Below the pieces are notes generated by a model. It saw nothing but the letters and a program-made list of their open reading frames with translations, was not told the origin of the DNA and did not search any database. 17,563 nt of DNA from Pelotomaculum sp. UBA1371 (GTDB taxonomy: Bacteria; Bacillota; Desulfotomaculia; Desulfotomaculales; Pelotomaculaceae), in contig DBRJ01000032.1 in the NCBI GenBank assembly GCA_002305915.1, positions 1-17,563 on the forward strand. Direction: 5' to 3'. Within the stretch, counting starts at the first letter, position 1; every line of letters begins with the position of its first letter. Below, piece after piece: positions 14,315 through 17,563 of the stretch. The position numbers were made by a program, and so were the translations under genes.

Positions 14315-14362
14315 AGGGGGCTGCTGGCTACGAACTTTTAAGTTCGTTCTGCAACACCCCCT
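14315..14362. repeat. IS-end-like hairpin repeat, copy 3
   Basis: The segment is bounded by AGGGGGCTGCTGG and TGCAACACCCCCT and aligns with copy 1 (293-340) along its length. A perfect inner hairpin, ACGAACTT and AAGTTCGT, lies at about 14330-14347. Like copy 1 it lies just past the stop codon of an SLH-domain gene on the minus strand and shares the flanking GCATG. No transposase gene is attached. It may serve as transcription stop, but no T-run follows. Confidence 0.6.
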
Positions 14363-14369
14363 GCATGCT

Positions 14370-17300
14370 CTAGAGCAGGCTTGACAATCTGTAGGTAAAC
14401 ACCGCTGTTTCTGCCCGGGTCGCAATGCCTTTGGGGTTTATCATGTTTCCGCTGCCTTTTACCAGATCCATGGATATCAGCGCGGCTATGGCTTCTTTGG
14501 CATACTGGGAAATCCCGGCGCTATCGGAGAACTGGTTCAACACGCCAAGATCCCCCTCAGTTTTAATCAAACCTTGCTGCTGCATAATCCGGTAGGCCAG
14601 CACAAACATATCCTGCCTGGTGATGCTTGCTTCCGGCTGGAAATTGGCGCCATCAATGCCGTTAGTTAAACCTAAGGCCCTGGCGATACCTATTTCTTTG
14701 TAATAATATTTGTTTTCCGCTACATCATCAAAGTTCCCTTCCACATCCGCTGTTACTCCCAGCAATCTCACAATTAAGAGCATATAATCAGCCCGCTTGA
14801 TCTCATTTGCCGGGGCAAAACTGGTGGCACTGACGCCTTTGATGACTCCTTTTTCCGCCAGGGCTGTAATTGCTTCCCCGGCCCAGCTATAGTTTGCGAT
14901 ATCCGTGAACATGACTGCAACAGGGGTGACTGTTTCGGGGACGACCGGTTCAGGGGTTTCTTGGGGGGATTTCTTTCCTCCGCTGCGGTTATTACCGGAA
15001 CCGCCAAAAACGGTAACGACACAGGCTTCCGACTTTATGCCGCCGGTTTCCGCCGTAATCCGGGCAGTTCCTGCCTTGATAGCATGAACTTTGCCTGAAC
15101 TGTCAACAGTAGCCACATTTTCATTGCTGCTTTTCCAGGTGAGCTTATTGGCGTCTGTGGCATCCGCCGGATCAACCGCAGCGGTTAATGTCTCGTAATC
15201 TCCCACCCGGAGGGAGGTTTGGGCTTTGTTTAAGCTAATGCTCACGACGGCCACAGGCGTTTCCGCAGCAGAGGCCGTTACCTGGAATAGATCTCCCGGA
15301 TTGCCGGCAAATTCAATCAGAATGCCCGCCGGGACAGAGATATCCCCGCTGTCTACCATGCTGTCGTAGAGTATGCCTTCCTCTCCAAAGACGATGACAC
15401 GTCCTTTAGCAGGCACATCAAAACTCAGGATGGCGGCAAAATCCACTATCAACCATTCGTTTCTGCCTTCACTGCCGATGGTCAGGGTATTGGCGCCGGT
15501 GTTCAGCGGCGGGGCCAGTTCGGCAGGCATGTAATCCGCTCCGGATAACCAGGCCCAGGCAGCGCCGTCTTGTTCAAACAGGATCAGCTCGGTGAGATCC
15601 TCCATTGACTTGACCGGCATGCCGGCATAATCAAGGGATTTTACAATTTTCATCCCGCCGAAATCTATGTATCCGGGCAAAGCGGGGATTTGGCTGGAAG
15701 ATACTACATGGTTCGGCAAAAATACTGCTGCTTCAGCGGCTTTTACATTTCGCCTGAGCCATAATTTGCCGTCCATGGGGACAGATAATTCCAGGGGATC
15801 CGCAATAGCCTGAAGCTTCTCGGCTTTAATGTTGTAGAAATCAAAAACAGGGGAGTATGCCATAAAAAAGCGGGTTCCGTCCACGGTGGTGAAGTAATAT
15901 TTATTCTCCCCATCGTAGAAGAATCCCTCGTTATAGACTGCGGAAAGCAGGGCAGACTCATCGCTGCCGTCTGCTGGATACAGAATCAACATGCCTTTTT
16001 CATCGTCCAGGGCAATCCGCAAGGTGTTACCGCCACTATCGTAGTATCCTTCATAAGCCATCAGGCCGGATGGAAGGGGCTGTGCCTCGACCGGTTCTTT
16101 AACCACTGTCTCCTCTTCCGTAATGAGGCCTTTTTCCTCAAGATAAGCCGATAGTATGCTCAAGGCGATCCCCGGCGAGTCGCATTGTGCGCCGCTGGCA
16201 ATCACGGCTACCGAGATCTGCTGGGACGGTACAGTATAGAGCATAGAGGCATAATGACCGGTGACGCCTGTTTTACCGTAAAAACGGAGGTTTTCGTCAG
16301 AAAAGACTTTAATATCAGCGAAATCCCAGCCCAGACCAAAGGGGAAACTATCCCCCGCTAGTTTGCCCTGGAGATCACTGGGCTGCCTCTTCAGTATCTC
16401 CAGCCGTGACTGGGCCGACAGGATTGCGGAGCCGCTAGAAAAGGAGGCGGCGAACCGGCACAGGTCTTCCGCTGTGGATGATATTCCGCCTGAACCGAGC
16501 AGCGACACTATCTCCAGCGGCTCGCTTTTGCCGTCCGGACGGTAGAACCTGGCCGGGGTCATCCCTTGCGGGAGCCGGCCGACACCAAGGCCGGTGTGGT
16601 CCATGGCCAATGGTTGAAAAATCCGCCCGGTAAGGAAATCACCATAGCTTTGGCCTGTGACTTTAGCCACGATCATTTCCGCCAACGTAAAACCGTCGTT
16701 GCAGTAAGTCGCCAGTTCCCCCGGCCGGTGCTTGAGGGTGGACCGGGACAGGGATGCCAGGAGTTCTTCATAAATATTCTGGTTGTACTCGAAACCAAAG
16801 TTGTTCCAGAAGGTAGACCCGGGCAAACCGGATGAATGGTTGAGCAGCATTCTTACCGTAATATCCTTGTACCGCTCATCCGCCATAGTGAATTCAGGCA
16901 GATAGCTGGTCACCGGATTGTCCAGAGCAACCTTGCCCTCGTCCACCAGCAGCATGATGGCAGTGGCCGCAAACAGCTTGCTTACCGAGCCGATATTAAA
17001 CACCGTGTCCTCATTTGACAGAATGTTTTTCTCCCGGTCGGCAATGCCGAATCCTTCCGCGTAGATCAATTGGCCATCGTCCATTATGGCAACGGAAGCG
17101 CTGCTTGCCGTCCCGGAGGTGATAGCTTTCTGGATCTCAGCTCGGGCTGTACTTTTGGTATTGTCAAAAGCTTTTTCCGCGGATTGCTCCAGGTCATAGG
17201 TTTCAGGTAAATTATTTTCATTAAAAGGGCATGGGTTGTCAAAGCCTGATTCTTCTTCAAAGATTGTTTCAGGAGCCATATCCAATATTTCATCAGCCAA

Positions 17301-17396
17301 AGCAAGATTGCCCATACCTGTTGTTATGGACAGTGCCATTATGAGGCAAAGTATCATGGGTAAAAATTTGCGGATTTTGTTTAGAATAACATTCAT
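14370..17396 (-). CDS. S-layer-anchored class C beta-lactamase-fold serine hydrolase with Big_2 and SLH domains
   Basis: A 1008-residue secreted protein. Residues 1-34 form a signal peptide (NKIRK, hydrophobic run, ALA). The N-terminal half (about 80-430) is a beta-lactamase-related (PBP4*/class C) hydrolase: catalytic S137-V-S-K140, Y231-C-N233, and KTG at 375-377 inside GKTGVTGHYAS. In this family the serine forms an acyl-enzyme; activities include D-amino peptidase, esterase or penicillin-binding functions, so the substrate is open. Residues 440-715 are not assigned. A Big_2 Ig-like domain (717-797, with NENVATVDSSGKV), a Gly/Pro-rich linker (798-827) and three SLH domains (828-1008) follow. 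The start at 17396 is chosen because GGGGGAG lies 11 nt before it; an ATG at 17423 precedes that site and has none of its own. It probably works at the cell wall or in peptide processing. Confidence 0.93.
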   Translation of the reverse strand: MNVILNKIRKFLPMILCLIMALSITTGMGNLALADEILDMAPETIFEEESGFDNPCPFNENNLPETYDLEQSAEKAFDNTKSTARAEIQKAITSGTASSASVAIMDDGQLIYAEGFGIADREKNILSNEDTVFNIGSVSKLFAATAIMLLVDEGKVALDNPVTSYLPEFTMADERYKDITVRMLLNHSSGLPGSTFWNNFGFEYNQNIYEELLASLSRSTLKHRPGELATYCNDGFTLAEMIVAKVTGQSYGDFLTGRIFQPLAMDHTGLGVGRLPQGMTPARFYRPDGKSEPLEIVSLLGSGGISSTAEDLCRFAASFSSGSAILSAQSRLEILKRQPSDLQGKLAGDSFPFGLGWDFADIKVFSDENLRFYGKTGVTGHYASMLYTVPSQQISVAVIASGAQCDSPGIALSILSAYLEEKGLITEEETVVKEPVEAQPLPSGLMAYEGYYDSGGNTLRIALDDEKGMLILYPADGSDESALLSAVYNEGFFYDGENKYYFTTVDGTRFFMAYSPVFDFYNIKAEKLQAIADPLELSVPMDGKLWLRRNVKAAEAAVFLPNHVVSSSQIPALPGYIDFGGMKIVKSLDYAGMPVKSMEDLTELILFEQDGAAWAWLSGADYMPAELAPPLNTGANTLTIGSEGRNEWLIVDFAAILSFDVPAKGRVIVFGEEGILYDSMVDSGDISVPAGILIEFAGNPGDLFQVTASAAETPVAVVSISLNKAQTSLRVGDYETLTAAVDPADATDANKLTWKSSNENVATVDSSGKVHAIKAGTARITAETGGIKSEACVVTVFGGSGNNRSGGKKSPQETPEPVVPETVTPVAVMFTDIANYSWAGEAITALAEKGVIKGVSATSFAPANEIKRADYMLLIVRLLGVTADVEGNFDDVAENKYYYKEIGIARALGLTNGIDGANFQPEASITRQDMFVLAYRIMQQQGLIKTEGDLGVLNQFSDSAGISQYAKEAIAALISMDLVKGSGNMINPKGIATRAETAVFTYRLSSLL

Positions 17397-17563
17397 AAAT
17401 GCAAATGCTCCCCCAATTTTCATTTGTTTTATCTGCTCTACTCAAGAATCAGTGGTTAATCGCGTTTTTCATTCTGTTGGCTTATCAGCATTCAACCCTG
17501 GCGGATTACCATGTCAAGACAACTAATTAATTATAAGCGTCTTGTGTCAATTTGCAGGTATCT

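Noticed and set aside
14006..14425. A 139-codon minus-strand open frame
   Set aside because: It spans the lctP shard, the hairpin repeat and the end of the hydrolase gene, and has no coherent protein pattern; only the shard is genuine homology.
17510..17563. TTGACA and TATAAT on the minus strand upstream of the hydrolase gene
   Set aside because: They are only 9 bp apart, too close for a promoter; a second TTGACA has no acceptable -10 box at 17 bp.

Overview
The window reads as a Gram-positive, anaerobic Firmicute, most likely a clostridial lineage. The grounds are two very large secreted proteins with C-terminal S-layer homology (SLH) domains, a lipoprotein-type amino-acid ABC transporter fused to its permease, strong AGGAGG/GGGGAG ribosome binding sites with some GTG/TTG starts, and TATAAT-type promoters. 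Genus cannot be fixed from the sequence alone.

Layout, left to right. 1-400: no recognised gene, an IS-end-like hairpin repeat and a terminator. 403-3705 (-): a secreted BspA-type leucine-rich-repeat protein with an InlB B-repeat and three SLH domains. 3976-5730 (-): L-lactate permease. 5731-6600: decayed or regulatory DNA with a frameshifted small gene, an inverted copy of the 3' end of the glycerol dehydrogenase gene, and two divergent copies of a promoter module. 6624-7736 (+): glycerol dehydrogenase-type metal alcohol dehydrogenase. 7765-8060 (+): frameshifted tail of a BMP-family (PnrA-like) lipoprotein gene. 8085-9404 (+): GntP-family permease. 9417-9740 (-): remnant of a family-3 solute-binding protein. 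9751-10824 (-): polar amino acid ABC ATPase with an extra C-terminal domain. 10929-11267 (-): a Nif11-type leader peptide carrying a zinc-ribbon-like, Cys-rich C-terminus. 11647-13965 (-): solute-binding/permease fusion. 13966-14369: a gap with a shard of an L-lactate permease gene abutting a second hairpin repeat. 14370-17396 (-): secreted class C beta-lactamase-fold serine hydrolase with Big_2 and SLH domains.

Two observations stand out. First, the same compact promoter module (two GTTAGYC direct repeats 12 bp apart, 8-9 bp before a TATAAT box, the box lying in a GTTATAT-N7-ATATAAC palindrome in three of four copies) lies in the proper orientation upstream of four units: the BspA/SLH gene, the lactate permease unit, the glycerol dehydrogenase-GntP unit and the Nif11 peptide gene. 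This suggests one local regulon, or a repeat that carries a promoter. Second, the Nif11 gene and its promoter sit in a 771-bp insert that splits a formerly translationally coupled ABC operon. The insert is bounded by a perfect 52-bp direct repeat that rebuilds the end of the permease gene on one side and the start of the ATPase gene on the other, so neither gene is broken.

The remaining picture is organic-acid and polyol exchange (lactate permease, glycerol dehydrogenase, GntP permease), amino-acid uptake and cell-surface display, in a locus littered with gene fragments that point to repeated rearrangement.
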